Below, piece by piece: positions 1-9,557 of a stretch of 64,000 nucleotides of DNA. The notes below the pieces were generated by a model. That model did not search any database. It was not told the origin of the DNA and saw only the letters and a list, made by a program, of their open reading frames with translations. The stretch is taken from contig JAAYVZ010000141.1 in the NCBI GenBank assembly GCA_012516935.1, positions 79,534-143,533 of the forward strand, in the 5' to 3' direction. The translations under genes were made by a program, and so were the position numbers. Positions within the stretch are counted from its first letter, which is position 1, and each line of letters starts with the position of its first letter. The DNA is from Holophagae bacterium (GTDB lineage Bacteria; Acidobacteriota; Thermoanaerobaculia; Thermoanaerobaculales; Thermoanaerobaculaceae).

Positions 1-480
1 GTGCGGGCGCTGTCGATCCTTCCGGAGTACCTGCGCAACCAGGCCACCGACTCGGGCCAGGTGATCGACTACCGCGATTGGCAGGTGCCGCTGGGGCGAC
101 GCTTCCGGGCGCTCAAGCTGTGGGCGGTGATCCGCCACAACGGCGTCGAGGGGCTCCGCCACCACGTGCGGGCACACATCGCGCTCGCCCGGGAGCTGGC
201 CGGGTGGATCGCCGCCGACCCCGACTTCGAGCTCGTGGTCGACCCGCCGCTCAACCTCGTGTGCTTCCGCCATCGAGGCGGGGATGCCGTCAACCAAGCG
301 GTCATGGACCGGCTCAACAGCAGCGGCGAGATGTACCTCTCGCACACGCGCCTCGCCGATCGGCTGGTGCTGCGGCTGTGCATCGGCCAGACCTGGACCC
401 GCCGCCCTCAGGTCGAGGCTGCATGGCGGCGAATCCGCGCCGCGGCCCGCCTCCTGGTCGACGGCGGCGATCGCCGCTGA
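1..480 (+). CDS. PLP-dependent amino-acid decarboxylase, C-terminal fragment
   Basis: This is the last 159 residues of a group II PLP-dependent decarboxylase (aromatic-amino-acid or related type); the catalytic lysine lies upstream of the window. The fragment contains the family's C-terminal small domain: a stretch around LRNQATDSGQVIDYRDWQ, then RRFRALKLWAVIRHNG (normally RRFRSLKLWFVLRxYG), and a closing NSSGEMYLSHTRL...LRLCIGQTWT segment. The first in-window codon is a GTG but it is internal to the gene. The substrate cannot be decided from this part. It is followed after 78 bp by mtnA, which has its own promoter-like -10 box. Confidence 0.8.
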   Translation: MRALSILPEYLRNQATDSGQVIDYRDWQVPLGRRFRALKLWAVIRHNGVEGLRHHVRAHIALARELAGWIAADPDFELVVDPPLNLVCFRHRGGDAVNQAVMDRLNSSGEMYLSHTRLADRLVLRLCIGQTWTRRPQVEAAWRRIRAAARLLVDGGDRR

Positions 481-545
481 GGGGCTCGCCAGGTGCGCCG
501 CCCGCGGCACCGCCGAGCTCTATCCCCGCCGTTGCGGTGACGGGG

Positions 546-551
546 TAGACT
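546..551 (+). promoter_or_regulatory. -10 box for a probably leaderless mtnA
   Basis: TAGACT matches the TANNNT pattern of a sigma-70 -10 element and ends 7 nt before the mtnA ATG. Transcription would then start at or next to the A of the start codon, leaving no room for a Shine-Dalgarno site. No clear -35 box is seen. Confidence 0.45.
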
Positions 552-558
552 CCCCCGC

Positions 559-1584
559 ATGACGACGGTGACCACCCGGGTCGAGCCGCTCCGGTGGGGC
601 CGGGGCCTCGAGGTTCTCGACCAGCGCCAGCTCCCGTGGCGCCAGGCCTGGATCGAGGTGCGCGACGCGGCGCACGCGGTGCACCTCATCCGCGCGTTGG
701 CGGTGCGCGGTGCCCCGCTGCTCGGCATCACCGCGGCGTACGCCCTCGCCCTCGAGGCGCTCCGGACCCGTGACCTGCCGAGGCTGCGCATCGCCGCCGG
801 CAGGCTCGCTGCGGCCAGGCCCACGGCGGTGAATCTGGCCCGGGCCGTGCATCAGGTGATGGCTGCCGTCGAGGCCGCTCGACCGCAGCAACGGGCGAGC
901 GCCGCCGTGCAGGCTGCGATCACGCTTCATGGTCTGGACGCCGTGGCCTGTCAGCGCATCGGAGAGCTGGGGGCGCGGCTCTTCCGGGGCGAGAAGGTGT
1001 CGATCCTCACGCACTGCAATACCGGGGCCTTGGCCACCGGCGGGATCGGCACCGCCCTCGGCGTGGTGCGGACGCTGCACGCCCAGGGCCGGCTCGGCCG
1101 GGTCTTCGCCTGCGAGGCGCGGCCGGTGCTGCAGGGCGCCCGCCTCACGGTCTGGGAGTGCCAGCAGGACGATCTGCCGGTGACGTTGCTGCCCGACCAC
1201 GCGGCGGCCACGCTGCTGGCCAGCGGTCAGGTGGATGGCGTGGTGCTCGGCGCCGACCGCATCGCCGCCGATGGCGCTGTCGCCAACAAGCTCGGGACCT
1301 ACCCCCTGGCGGTGCTGGCGGCCCGTCACGGGGTGCCGTTGGTATCGGCCGCTCCGCTCTCCACGTTCGATCTCGCCTGCCCCGACGGGCGCTCGATTCC
1401 GATCGAGCAGCGCGACGGCGAGGAGGTGCGCCGGCTGGGTCGCCACCGCGTGGTGGATCCCTCCGTCCCCGTGTTCAACCCGGCGTTCGACGTCACGCCG
1501 CCGGAGCTCGTGAGTGCGATCGTGTGCGAGCGCGGGATCGTGCGCCCAGTCACTCGCGACACCGTCCGGGAGGCAGCGGGGTGA
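559..1584 (+). CDS. mtnA: S-methyl-5-thioribose-1-phosphate isomerase
   Basis: 341 residues, usual length for the family. It converts methylthioribose-1-phosphate to methylthioribulose-1-phosphate in methionine salvage. Visible signatures are RGAPLLGITAAYALALEA near the N terminus, THCNTGALATGGIGTALG containing the catalytic cysteine (C153), and VVLGADRIAADGAVANKLGT containing the catalytic aspartate (D233). The related eIF-2B alpha/beta fold is the only alternative, but the Cys/Asp pair favours MtnA. The start ATG sits 7 nt after a TAGACT box, so the message may be leaderless. The stop codon overlaps the tsaD start (GTGA). No other salvage-pathway gene is nearby. Confidence 0.95.
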   Translation: MTTVTTRVEPLRWGRGLEVLDQRQLPWRQAWIEVRDAAHAVHLIRALAVRGAPLLGITAAYALALEALRTRDLPRLRIAAGRLAAARPTAVNLARAVHQVMAAVEAARPQQRASAAVQAAITLHGLDAVACQRIGELGARLFRGEKVSILTHCNTGALATGGIGTALGVVRTLHAQGRLGRVFACEARPVLQGARLTVWECQQDDLPVTLLPDHAAATLLASGQVDGVVLGADRIAADGAVANKLGTYPLAVLAARHGVPLVSAAPLSTFDLACPDGRSIPIEQRDGEEVRRLGRHRVVDPSVPVFNPAFDVTPPELVSAIVCERGIVRPVTRDTVREAAG

Positions 1585-2633
1585 GGACGCTGGGGATCGA
1601 GACCTCCTGCGACGAGACCGCGGTCGCGGTGCTGGAGAGCGACGGCGCGGTGCGCTTCTCGCTCATCTCCTCGCAGGCCGCGGTCCACGCGCCGTACCTC
1701 GGTGTGGTCCCCGAGCTGGCGGCTCGCCACCACATCGAGGCGCTACCGCGCCTGCTCGCCGAAGCCGACCACCAGGCCGGGCTCGCTTCGGTCGAGCTCG
1801 TCGCCGTCACGCGCGGGCCGGGCCTCATCGGCTCCCTGCTCGTCGGTACCTGCTTCGCCCAGGCGTACGCGTGGGGCCGGCGGCTGCCGATCACCGGGGT
1901 GGACCACCTCGAGGCACATCTCGTGTCGCCGTTCCTCAACCTCGAAGGACGGCCAGCCCGTCCACTGCCGGAACGGACGCTGTCGCTCGTGGTCTCGGGC
2001 GGCCACTCTTCGTACTTCCGACTCGACGCCGAGGGGGCTCGGCCGCTCAATCGGACGCGTGACGACGCGGCCGGGGAGGTGTTCGACAAGGTCGCGGCCG
2101 CGCTCGGGCTCGGCTACCCGGGCGGTCCGGCTGTGGATCGGCTGGCCGAGAGCGGCGACCCGCAGGCCTTCGCTTTCTCGGTCCCGCGCATCAAGGATCC
2201 ACCGGGGAGCCTCGATTTCTCGTTTTCCGGCCTCAAGACCATGGTCATCCGTACGGCACAGGAGCTCACGCCGCTGCCTCTCGCCGACCCCGCCTCCCCC
2301 CCACACGCCGTGCTCGACCTCCTGGCCTCGTTCCGGCGCACCGTCATCGACTGGCTGCTCGCGCCCCTCGATGAGCTGGTGAGGCGCTATCAGCCGCAAG
2401 GCGTCGCGGCCTCGGGGGGCGTGGCCGCCAACCACGAGCTGCGTCGGCGCCTGACGGCGTGGGGCTGGCGCACCGGAGTCGAGGTGCTCCTCCCTCCGCT
2501 TTCGCTCACCACCGACAACGCCGCGATGATCGCGCGCGCTGGCCAGCTCCGCGCCGCCCGCGGTCGGCTCGACGATCCGCTCACCCTCCGCGCCTATCCT
2601 CGCGCTTCATGGAAGAAGACGCGGGGACAGTGA
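1581..2633 (+). CDS. tsaD: tRNA N6-adenosine threonylcarbamoyltransferase
   Basis: 350 residues from a GTG start that overlaps the mtnA stop; the frame is open upstream but homology begins exactly at VRTLGIETSCDETAVAV. TsaD transfers the threonylcarbamoyl group to A37 of ANN-decoding tRNAs with TsaB and TsaE. Motifs in order: GIETSCDETA at the N terminus, GVVPELAARHHIE, VTRGPGLIGSLLVG, the metal-binding HLEAH (usually HxEGH), LVVSGGHSSYF, GEVFDKVAAALGLGYPGGP, FSFSGLKT, ASGGVAANHELR and TTDNAAMIA. All ASKHA-fold elements are intact. tsaB and tsaE are not in the window. Confidence 0.95.
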   Translation: MRTLGIETSCDETAVAVLESDGAVRFSLISSQAAVHAPYLGVVPELAARHHIEALPRLLAEADHQAGLASVELVAVTRGPGLIGSLLVGTCFAQAYAWGRRLPITGVDHLEAHLVSPFLNLEGRPARPLPERTLSLVVSGGHSSYFRLDAEGARPLNRTRDDAAGEVFDKVAAALGLGYPGGPAVDRLAESGDPQAFAFSVPRIKDPPGSLDFSFSGLKTMVIRTAQELTPLPLADPASPPHAVLDLLASFRRTVIDWLLAPLDELVRRYQPQGVAASGGVAANHELRRRLTAWGWRTGVEVLLPPLSLTTDNAAMIARAGQLRAARGRLDDPLTLRAYPRASWKKTRGQ

Positions 2634-2786
2634 ACGGCGACCGGTGAGCGGAAGCTCCCGGGCTCGCGCCTTTCCGTCCGCTTTCGGCTCTGCCCCACCC
2701 ACCGATCGCCGCCCACCACTCACCGGCGGGAGGCGGGACGCATGGTATAAGCTGCATTTCTCCCGCAACGCGGGAGCGGAGCCCGG

Positions 2787-4586
2787 GTGGACCAGCAGCA
2801 CATCCGCAACTTCTGCATCATCGCCCACATCGATCACGGTAAGTCGACGCTGGCCGACCGCTTGCTCGAGCTCACCGGGGCGCTGTCGACGCGTGAGATG
2901 CAGGCTCAGGTCCTCGACTCGATGGAGCTCGAGCGCGAGCGTGGAATCACCATCAAGGCTCACACCGTGACGCTCCGCCACCGCACCGCGGACGGTGAGG
3001 AAGTCCGGCTCAACCTCATCGATACCCCGGGTCACGTGGACTTCTCGTACGAGGTCTCGCGCTCGCTCGCGGCCTGCGAAGGGGCGTTGCTCGTGGTCGA
3101 CGCCTCCCAAGGGGTCGAGGCACAGACGTTAGCCAACGCCTACCTCGCCGTCGAGCAGGGGCTCGAGCTGGTGCCGGTGCTCAACAAGATCGATCTTCCG
3201 GCGGCCGAGCCCGAACGCGTGCGCGAGCAGATTGCGCAGGTCGTCGGGATCGACGCCTCGGAAAGCCTCGCCATCTCGGCGAAGAGCGGTGACGGCGTGG
3301 CAGCGGTTCTGGCGGCACTCGTGGAGCGCATCCCACCGCCGGGCGGTGATCCCGGAGCACCCTTGCGGGCGCTGGTCTTCGACGCCTCGTACGACCCGTA
3401 CAGGGGCGTACGGTGTCTGGTACGGGTGGTGGACGGGGAGATGACCGTGGGGCAACCGGTCCGCTTCATGGGCGTCGGGCACGACGACCAGGTGGCGGAG
3501 CTGGGGATCCTGACACCCAGGGCGGTACCGGTCGAGCGGCTCGGGGCCGGCGAGGTGGGGTACCTGTTCGCCGGTCTGAAGGAGCTGCGGCGGGTACGGG
3601 TGGGTGACACCGTCACCTCTTCCCGACAACCGGCGATTGCGCCGCTCCCGGGGTTTCGCGAGGCCAAGCCGATGGTGTTCGCCGGCTTGTACCCTGTGGA
3701 CTCGACCGCGTTCGGCGAGCTGCGCGAAGCGCTCGAGAAGCTCTCCCTCAACGACTCGGCGTTTTCGTTCCAGGCCGACACCTCCCAGGCGCTGGGGTTC
3801 GGTTTCCGTTGCGGCTTTCTCGGTTTACTCCACATGGAGATCGTCCAGGAGCGGCTCGAGCGCGAGTTTGGCCTCGACCTCATCACGACCGCGCCGGGTG
3901 TGGAGTACCGCGTGCTCACCACGCGCGGCGAGGTGGTGGAGGTCTCGAACCCGGCCCAGATGCCCGACCCGGGAAGCATCGAGGCGATCGAAGAACCGGT
4001 GATCCTGGCCACCATCCTCACCCCGGACGCCTACCTCGGCGGGATCCTCAAGCTCGCACAGGAGCGGCGTGGGGAGCAGATTTCGATGGAGTACCTCGGC
4101 GGCGGGCGGGTGTTGCTCGTCTACCGGCTGCCGCTCGCCGAGGTCGTGCTGGATTTTTTCGACCGGCTCAAGTCGGTATCGCGTGGGTACGCCTCGCTCG
4201 ACTACCATCTCGACGGCTACCGCACGGGCGACCTGGTGCGGCTCGACCTGCTGGTCAACGGCGAGCCGGTCGACGCCCTGGCGACCATCGTCCATCGCTC
4301 GGGCGCCTACCAGCGGGCGCGGGGGCTCGCGGCCAAGCTCGGGGAGATGATCCCGCGGCAGCTCTTCGAGGTGGTCATCCAGGCCGCCATCCACAACCGG
4401 GTGATCGCTCGCGAGGTGGTGAGGCCGCTCCGCAAGAACGTCATCGCCAAGTGCTACGGCGGCGACATCACCCGCAAGCGCAAGCTGTTGGAGAGGCAGA
4501 AGGAAGGCAAGAAGCGCTTGAAGCGTCTGGGCCGAGTCGATATCCCCCAAGAGGCGTTCTTGGCCGTCCTACGCGTCGAGACGTAG
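2787..4586 (+). CDS. lepA: Elongation factor 4 (LepA)
   Basis: 599 residues, full length. It is a ribosome-associated translational GTPase. G1 is AHIDHGKS (13-20), G3 DTPGH (from D79), G4 NKID (from N133). The EF-G-like domains follow, then the LepA-specific C-terminal domain with [19 protein letters not shown] and the basic tail. The start is GTG, followed at once by the typical [20 protein letters not shown] terminus. A TATAAG hexamer lies about 36 nt upstream and may be the -10 box. The next gene is lepB, the common lepA-lepB pair. Confidence 0.97.
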   Translation: MDQQHIRNFCIIAHIDHGKSTLADRLLELTGALSTREMQAQVLDSMELERERGITIKAHTVTLRHRTADGEEVRLNLIDTPGHVDFSYEVSRSLAACEGALLVVDASQGVEAQTLANAYLAVEQGLELVPVLNKIDLPAAEPERVREQIAQVVGIDASESLAISAKSGDGVAAVLAALVERIPPPGGDPGAPLRALVFDASYDPYRGVRCLVRVVDGEMTVGQPVRFMGVGHDDQVAELGILTPRAVPVERLGAGEVGYLFAGLKELRRVRVGDTVTSSRQPAIAPLPGFREAKPMVFAGLYPVDSTAFGELREALEKLSLNDSAFSFQADTSQALGFGFRCGFLGLLHMEIVQERLEREFGLDLITTAPGVEYRVLTTRGEVVEVSNPAQMPDPGSIEAIEEPVILATILTPDAYLGGILKLAQERRGEQISMEYLGGGRVLLVYRLPLAEVVLDFFDRLKSVSRGYASLDYHLDGYRTGDLVRLDLLVNGEPVDALATIVHRSGAYQRARGLAAKLGEMIPRQLFEVVIQAAIHNRVIAREVVRPLRKNVIAKCYGGDITRKRKLLERQKEGKKRLKRLGRVDIPQEAFLAVLRVET

Positions 4587-4588
4587 CC

Positions 4589-4674
4589 TCGGAAAGGGTG
4601 CGCCGTGGTCGGTACCCGGGTGTGAGCCGAGGCCACCATCGCGAGCACCCTTCCGATCACGGCTCACCGACCAC
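4589..4674. repeat. Three interleaved inverted repeats between lepA and lepB
   Basis: Three sets of complementary arms lie in the 147-bp gap. 4589-4601 pairs with 4645-4656 (12 bp, one bulged A). 4605-4613 pairs with 4666-4674 (9 bp, perfect). 4622-4629 pairs with 4660-4667 (8 bp, perfect). The first hairpin crosses the other two, so they are mutually exclusive or form a pseudoknot; the second and third share two bases. No T-run follows, so this is not a standard intrinsic terminator. Confidence 0.6.
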
Positions 4675-4733
4675 CGCCGCTCGGCCGGACCCCGATCCCA
4701 CCGTCTGATAAGATGTGCGACCGGGGAGCTGGC

Positions 4734-5429
4734 ATGGCGAAGGGCCACTGGTTCAGGGAATACTACGAGGCCATCTTGGTGGCCGTCATCTTCACGCTCT
4801 TCGTGCGCACCTTCGTGGCCCAGGCGTTCAAGATCCCCACCGGCTCGATGGAGGACAACCTCCTCATCGGCGATCACCTGTTCGTCAACAAGATGATCTA
4901 CGCGCCGCATCTCGACACCCCGCTCCACGCGCTCATGCCGTACCGGGACATCCGCCGCGGCGACGTGGTGGTTTTCAAGTACCCCCAGGAACCCGAGCGG
5001 GACTTCATCAAGCGAGCGGTGGCGGTGGGCGGCGACACCCTCCAGGTGCAGGCCAAGAACCTCTTCGTCAATGGGGAGCCGGAGCAGAACCGGTTTGTCG
5101 TCCACAAGAGCCACGAGGTCTTTCCGGACTCCAGCTTCCTGCCATCCTCGGCGCGCAACCGCGACCACTTCGGGCCGTACACGGTGCCAGCGGGCTTCGT
5201 CTTCTGCATGGGTGACAACCGTGACAACTCCCTCGACTCGCGCTTTTGGGGCCCGGTCCCGCGACACTACTTCAAGGGTCGCGCTCTCATCATCTACTGG
5301 TCGTACGACGCCGAGCCCAACTCTCACCTCGTGCAGGGGCTCTGGAACCGTACCAAGCAGCTCGCGGAGGTGGCTTTGCACTTTTTCACCCGCACTCGCT
5401 GGCTGCGCACCTTCTCCCTCGTTCGCTGA
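4734..5429 (+). CDS. lepB: Signal peptidase I
   Basis: 231 residues from the ATG at 4734, preferred over an in-frame ATG at 4713 because GGGGAG lies just upstream of the second. It cleaves signal peptides of exported proteins at the outer face of the inner membrane. One N-terminal membrane span (about residues 12-31) precedes the box with the catalytic serine in IPTGSMEDNLLIGDH (S38). The catalytic lysine is in DFIKRAVAVGGD (K93) and the box E motif is GDNRDNSLDSRFWG (160 on). It follows lepA and precedes a small membrane protein, as in many bacteria. Confidence 0.95.
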   Translation: MAKGHWFREYYEAILVAVIFTLFVRTFVAQAFKIPTGSMEDNLLIGDHLFVNKMIYAPHLDTPLHALMPYRDIRRGDVVVFKYPQEPERDFIKRAVAVGGDTLQVQAKNLFVNGEPEQNRFVVHKSHEVFPDSSFLPSSARNRDHFGPYTVPAGFVFCMGDNRDNSLDSRFWGPVPRHYFKGRALIIYWSYDAEPNSHLVQGLWNRTKQLAEVALHFFTRTRWLRTFSLVR

Positions 5430-5495
5430 GCCGGTGGGAATCGGGAAGCACGCCGCCCGCGGAGGTGGTTTAGAATCGCGGAAGGAGGCACTTCC

Positions 5496-5879
5496 ATGGT
5501 ACGTCGGTTCGAACGAGGCGAGGGCAAGATTGGTTGCGTCATCGGCCTGATTCTTTTGGCCATCGCCATCTGGATCGGGGTCAAGGCGATACCGGTTCGC
5601 GTTTCGGTGGGCGCCCTGCAGGACTTCGTGGTGCAGACGGCCGAGAGGGCCTCCCTCCTGCGCGATACCCCAGGAGGCGACTCGAAGGAGAAGCAGATCA
5701 TCTGGCTGATCACGCAGAAAGCCGAGCAGGAGCGCCTGCCCGTCCAGCCCGACAATATCGAGGTGGCGCTCTCCTCGCAGCGTTGTATTATCAGGGTGAA
5801 GTACACCGTCCCGATCGACTTCGGCTTCTACACCTACAACTGGGCTGTCGTCCACGAGGCCGACCGCGTCCTTTTCTAG
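5496..5879 (+). CDS. Small single-span membrane protein downstream of lepB
   Basis: 127 residues with a strong AAGGAGG ribosome site and a TAGAAT box about 20 nt upstream. A short basic N terminus is followed by one membrane span (about residues 12-31, IGCVIGLILLAIAIWIGVKAI) and a roughly 95-residue polar domain predicted outside the cytoplasm. Placement after lepB and topology resemble DUF4845-type proteins that follow lepB in other bacteria, but sequence identity to that family is not certain. Function unknown. Confidence 0.75.
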   Translation: MVRRFERGEGKIGCVIGLILLAIAIWIGVKAIPVRVSVGALQDFVVQTAERASLLRDTPGGDSKEKQIIWLITQKAEQERLPVQPDNIEVALSSQRCIIRVKYTVPIDFGFYTYNWAVVHEADRVLF

Positions 5880-5893
5880 GGCACGCACAGCCC

Positions 5894-7366
5894 ATGGGAC
5901 GATTGCGAAGCACCGTCTGGTGGCGGACTAAGCCTCTTTCCGATCTCCAGCTCGACGGGGAGAGGTCGGGCCTGCGGCGGGCGCTGGGTAGATGGGACCT
6001 CGTGGGGCTGGGGATCGGGGCCATCATCGGGGCTGGAATCTTCGCCACCGTTGGTACCGCCGCTGCTGGTGACGCTGCTCGACCCGGCGCCGGCCCCGCG
6101 ATCATCCTCTCGTTTGTCTTCACGGCCTGTGCCTGCGGTCTCGCCGCTTTGTGCTACGCCGAGCTGGCCGCTATCGTCCCCGTCTCGGGCTCGGCGTACA
6201 CCTACGCGTATGCGACGCTCGGCGAGGTCATGGCCTGGATCATCGGCTGGGACCTCATCATCGAGTATGCAGTCGGGAACGTCGCCGTGGCGATCTCGTG
6301 GTCGGGGTACTTCTGCGAGATGCTCCGCGGGGTAGGAATTATCGTGCCGCCATGGCTGTCCACCGACCTGCGCACCGCTCTCGCCAACCACGAGCTCGTG
6401 GCTTCGGCGCCCCACCTCCTCGGCGTGCCGATCATCGTCAACCTGCCGGCTGCCGGAATCGTGCTCCTCATCACCTGGCTGCTGGTGCGCGGCGTCAAGG
6501 AGTCCTCGCGCGTCAACGCCGGCATGGTCATCCTCAAGCTCGTGGTACTGACGTTCTTCGTCGTGGTCGGCGCCGCCTACGTCCAACCCGAGAACTGGAA
6601 GCCATTCGCGCCCAACGGCTGGCACGGGGTGTGGGCGGGTGCGGCAATCGTGTTCTTCGCCTACATCGGCTTCGACGCCGTGTCGACCGCCGCCGAGGAG
6701 ACCCGCGATCCAGGCCGCAATCTGCCGATCGGCATCCTCGGCTCGCTCGCCATCTCCACCGTGGTCTACATCTTGGTGGCGGTGGTGGTGACCGGGATGG
6801 TGCCCTGGTTCGACCTCCACACCGCGGAGCCACTCACCGTCGCGATGAACCGGCACAACCTCGGCTGGGCAGCCGGGATTGTGGCGGTCGGCTCGGTGGC
6901 GGCGCACACCGCCGTGCTGCTCGTCTTCCAGATGGGGCAGCCGCGCATCTTCTTCTCCATGGCACGCGACGGCCTGCTCCCGCCGGTGTTCTCGCGTGTG
7001 CACCCTCGCTGGCGGACCCCCCACGTGACGACGATCATCACCGGGGTCGTGGTGGCTTGCTTCGCAGCTTTCGCCAACATCGAAGAGATGGTTGACCTCA
7101 CCAACATCGGTACTCTCTTCGCGTTCGCGCTGGTATCGGCGGGCGTCATCGTCCTGCGCCGCACCAACCCAACCGCGCCCCGGCCGTTTCGGGTACCGTT
7201 GGTGCCGTGGCTGCCGTTGGCGGCGATGGCGGCGTGCCTGCTGTTGGCCGCAGGCCTGCCTGCGGTGACGTGGGTGCGGTTCGGGCTGTGGCTGACCGGG
7301 GGCCTGGTGCTCTACATGCTGTACGGACGCCGTCACTCCCGCCTCTCCCGGTCGTCCCCCGACTGA
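5894..7366 (+). CDS. APC-family amino-acid permease
   Basis: 490 residues from the ATG at 5894; the frame is open upstream but the homology starts here. It is an inner-membrane amino-acid transporter of the cationic-amino-acid-transporter/YfnA branch of the APC superfamily. The signature substrate-site segment of TM1 is LVGLGIGAIIGAGIF (about 36-50). There are about 12 membrane spans, with FFAYIGFDAVSTAAEETRDP in the TM6 region and PRIFFSMARDGLLPPVFSRVHP further on, both typical of the family. Substrate cannot be read from sequence; the following hutU hints at histidine or another amino acid, but this is only context. Confidence 0.9.
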   Translation: MGRLRSTVWWRTKPLSDLQLDGERSGLRRALGRWDLVGLGIGAIIGAGIFATVGTAAAGDAARPGAGPAIILSFVFTACACGLAALCYAELAAIVPVSGSAYTYAYATLGEVMAWIIGWDLIIEYAVGNVAVAISWSGYFCEMLRGVGIIVPPWLSTDLRTALANHELVASAPHLLGVPIIVNLPAAGIVLLITWLLVRGVKESSRVNAGMVILKLVVLTFFVVVGAAYVQPENWKPFAPNGWHGVWAGAAIVFFAYIGFDAVSTAAEETRDPGRNLPIGILGSLAISTVVYILVAVVVTGMVPWFDLHTAEPLTVAMNRHNLGWAAGIVAVGSVAAHTAVLLVFQMGQPRIFFSMARDGLLPPVFSRVHPRWRTPHVTTIITGVVVACFAAFANIEEMVDLTNIGTLFAFALVSAGVIVLRRTNPTAPRPFRVPLVPWLPLAAMAACLLLAAGLPAVTWVRFGLWLTGGLVLYMLYGRRHSRLSRSSPD

Positions 7367-7478
7367 CGGCCGGGTGACGGCGATCGCTGCCCGGACGGGC
7401 GCTCGTCCTCGTTTTCATTCTTTCCCCCTGGGCGGATCGGCGCATCGGGGTCTACACTCTGTATCGGAGAGGTGCCTC

Positions 7479-9488
7479 ATGCCGGTAACGTTCGAGCTCG
7501 ATTTCGACCAACTGCCGCCGCCGCCGTCCTTTGAGCCCGGTATCCGGCGGGCTCCCAGCCGCGGCTTCGCGCTCAACCCCAGCGACGCGGCGACCGCGCT
7601 TCGCAACGCCCTGCGCTACGTGCCGACCCGCTTTCATGGCGAGCTCGCCCCTGAGTTCATGAACGAGCTCGTCACGCGTGGCCGCATCTACGGCTACCGA
7701 TTCAGGCCTGGTGGCCGGATCGTCGGCCGCCCGATCCACGAGTACCCGGGCAAGCTCCTGGATGCCAAGGGCATGCAGGTGATGATCGACAACAACCTCG
7801 ATTTCGAGGTGGCGCTGTACCCGTATGAGCTGGTGACCTACGGTGAGACCGGCCAGGTGTTCCAGAACTGGATGCAGTACCTCCTGTGCAAACGCTACCT
7901 CGCCGAGATGACCGCCGACCAGACGCTGGTGGTCTCCTCGGGGCATCCTCTGGGCCTGTTTCCGTCGCGCCCGGAGGCGCCGCGCGCCATCATCACCAAC
8001 GGGCTGATGGTCGGCATGTTCGACAACCCCGAGAGCTTCCACCGGTTGGCCGCGATGGGCTGCGTCAACTACGGCCAGATGACCGCCGGGGGCTGGATGT
8101 ACATCGGCCCCCAGGGGATCGTGCACGGCACCTACATCACGCTGCTGGGCGCGGCGCGGCGCTATCTCGGTATTCCGGAGTCCGGGGACCTGCGGGGCCG
8201 GACGTTCATCTCCTCGGGCCTCGGTGGGATGTCGGGGGCGCAACCCAAGGCAATCGAGATCGCTGGCGGTGTGGGCGTGATCGCTGAGGTCGACCTTTCC
8301 CGCATCAAGACCCGCCACGACCAAGGGTGGGTGAGCCTGGTCTCCGACTCGCTGCCGCAGGTCGCGGCGTGGATGCACGCGTACCAGGACCGCGGCGAAC
8401 CGATCTCCATCGCGTACCACGGCAATGTCGTCGACCTCCTCGAGTACCTGGACGCCAACCGCATCGCCGTGGACCTCGTGTCCGACCAGACCTCCTGTCA
8501 CGCCGTGTACGAGGGTGGGTACACACCGGTCGGGCTGACGTTCGACGAGGGTCGCACGCTACTCCGTGCCGACCTGGCCGTCTTCAAGTCCAAGGTGGAC
8601 GAGAGCTTGCGTCGTCACTTCGAGGTGCTGCGGCGCCTCACCGCCGGCGGCGCGCGCTTCTGGGACTACGGCAACTCGTTCATGAAGGCAGTGTTCGACG
8701 CCGGCGTGGCAGAAATAGCCCGCAACGGCGTCGACACCAACGACGGCTTCGTCTGGCCCTCGTACGTCGAGGACATCATGGGGCCGTTGTGCTTCGACTA
8801 CGGCTACGGCCCGTTCCGCTGGATCTGCCTGTCGGGAAATCCCGAGGACCTCAAACGAACCGACCGGGCAGCGCTGGCGTGCATCGACCCGGATCGCCGC
8901 GGGCAGGATCGCGACAACTTCAACTGGATCCGCGGCGCAGAGCGCAACCGGCTCGTCGTCGGCACCCAGGCGCGCATCCTCTACGCCGATGCCGAAGGGC
9001 GAGTGCGCATCGCCCTCGCTTTCAATGAGCTGGTGCGACGGGGGGAGATCGGGCCGGTGATCATCGGCCGCGATCACCACGACGTCTCGGGTACCGACTC
9101 GCCGTTCCGCGAGACCGCCAACATCTACGACGGCTCGAGCCTCACCTCCGACATGGCGCACCAGTGCTTCGCCGGCAACATCGCGCGCGGGATGACCTAC
9201 GTCGTGCTCTCCAACGGCGGCGGGGTGGGGGTCGGGAAGGCGATCAACGGCGGCAACGGCATCCTCCTGGACGGCTCCGAGCGCATCGACCGCGTCCTCG
9301 CCTCCGGGCTGGAGTGGGACGTCATGGGCGGGGTCGCCCGCCGCGCCTGGGCCCGCAACCCGGGCGCCCGTGAGACCGTGCTCGCCTGGAACGACCGCAT
9401 GGCCGGCCGGGGCCACATCACGTTGCCCGAGCTGGCTGACGAGGCGCTGGTCGCCACCGCGGTCGAGCACGCTCTGGGCAGGCAGTAG
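7479..9488 (+). CDS. hutU: Urocanate hydratase (long form)
   Basis: 669 residues from an ATG with GGAGAGG just upstream. It hydrates urocanate to imidazolone propionate in histidine breakdown with tightly bound NAD+. The glycine-rich VVSSGHPLGLFPS and SSGLGGMSGAQPKA segments are NAD-binding, DQTSCHAVYEGGYTPVG (D336-) matches the family's active-site stretch, and YGYGPFRWICLSGNPEDL and ENxxGG-like glycine clusters follow. It is about 110 residues longer than the classical bacterial enzyme (about 557) and similar in size to the long form seen in animals. No hutH, hutI or hutG is adjacent, so the other pathway genes must be elsewhere or absent. Confidence 0.93.
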   Translation: MPVTFELDFDQLPPPPSFEPGIRRAPSRGFALNPSDAATALRNALRYVPTRFHGELAPEFMNELVTRGRIYGYRFRPGGRIVGRPIHEYPGKLLDAKGMQVMIDNNLDFEVALYPYELVTYGETGQVFQNWMQYLLCKRYLAEMTADQTLVVSSGHPLGLFPSRPEAPRAIITNGLMVGMFDNPESFHRLAAMGCVNYGQMTAGGWMYIGPQGIVHGTYITLLGAARRYLGIPESGDLRGRTFISSGLGGMSGAQPKAIEIAGGVGVIAEVDLSRIKTRHDQGWVSLVSDSLPQVAAWMHAYQDRGEPISIAYHGNVVDLLEYLDANRIAVDLVSDQTSCHAVYEGGYTPVGLTFDEGRTLLRADLAVFKSKVDESLRRHFEVLRRLTAGGARFWDYGNSFMKAVFDAGVAEIARNGVDTNDGFVWPSYVEDIMGPLCFDYGYGPFRWICLSGNPEDLKRTDRAALACIDPDRRGQDRDNFNWIRGAERNRLVVGTQARILYADAEGRVRIALAFNELVRRGEIGPVIIGRDHHDVSGTDSPFRETANIYDGSSLTSDMAHQCFAGNIARGMTYVVLSNGGGVGVGKAINGGNGILLDGSERIDRVLASGLEWDVMGGVARRAWARNPGARETVLAWNDRMAGRGHITLPELADEALVATAVEHALGRQ

Positions 9489-9557
9489 GCGCCGGAATCC
9501 AGCCCAAGCTCTTGCTGTTTTTCCATTTGAGGAGTAGCGTAGCGGCCGGAGGAGCGG

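Noticed and set aside
4589..4674. Intrinsic terminator after lepA
   Set aside because: The stems are not followed by a T-run, and alternative pairings compete.
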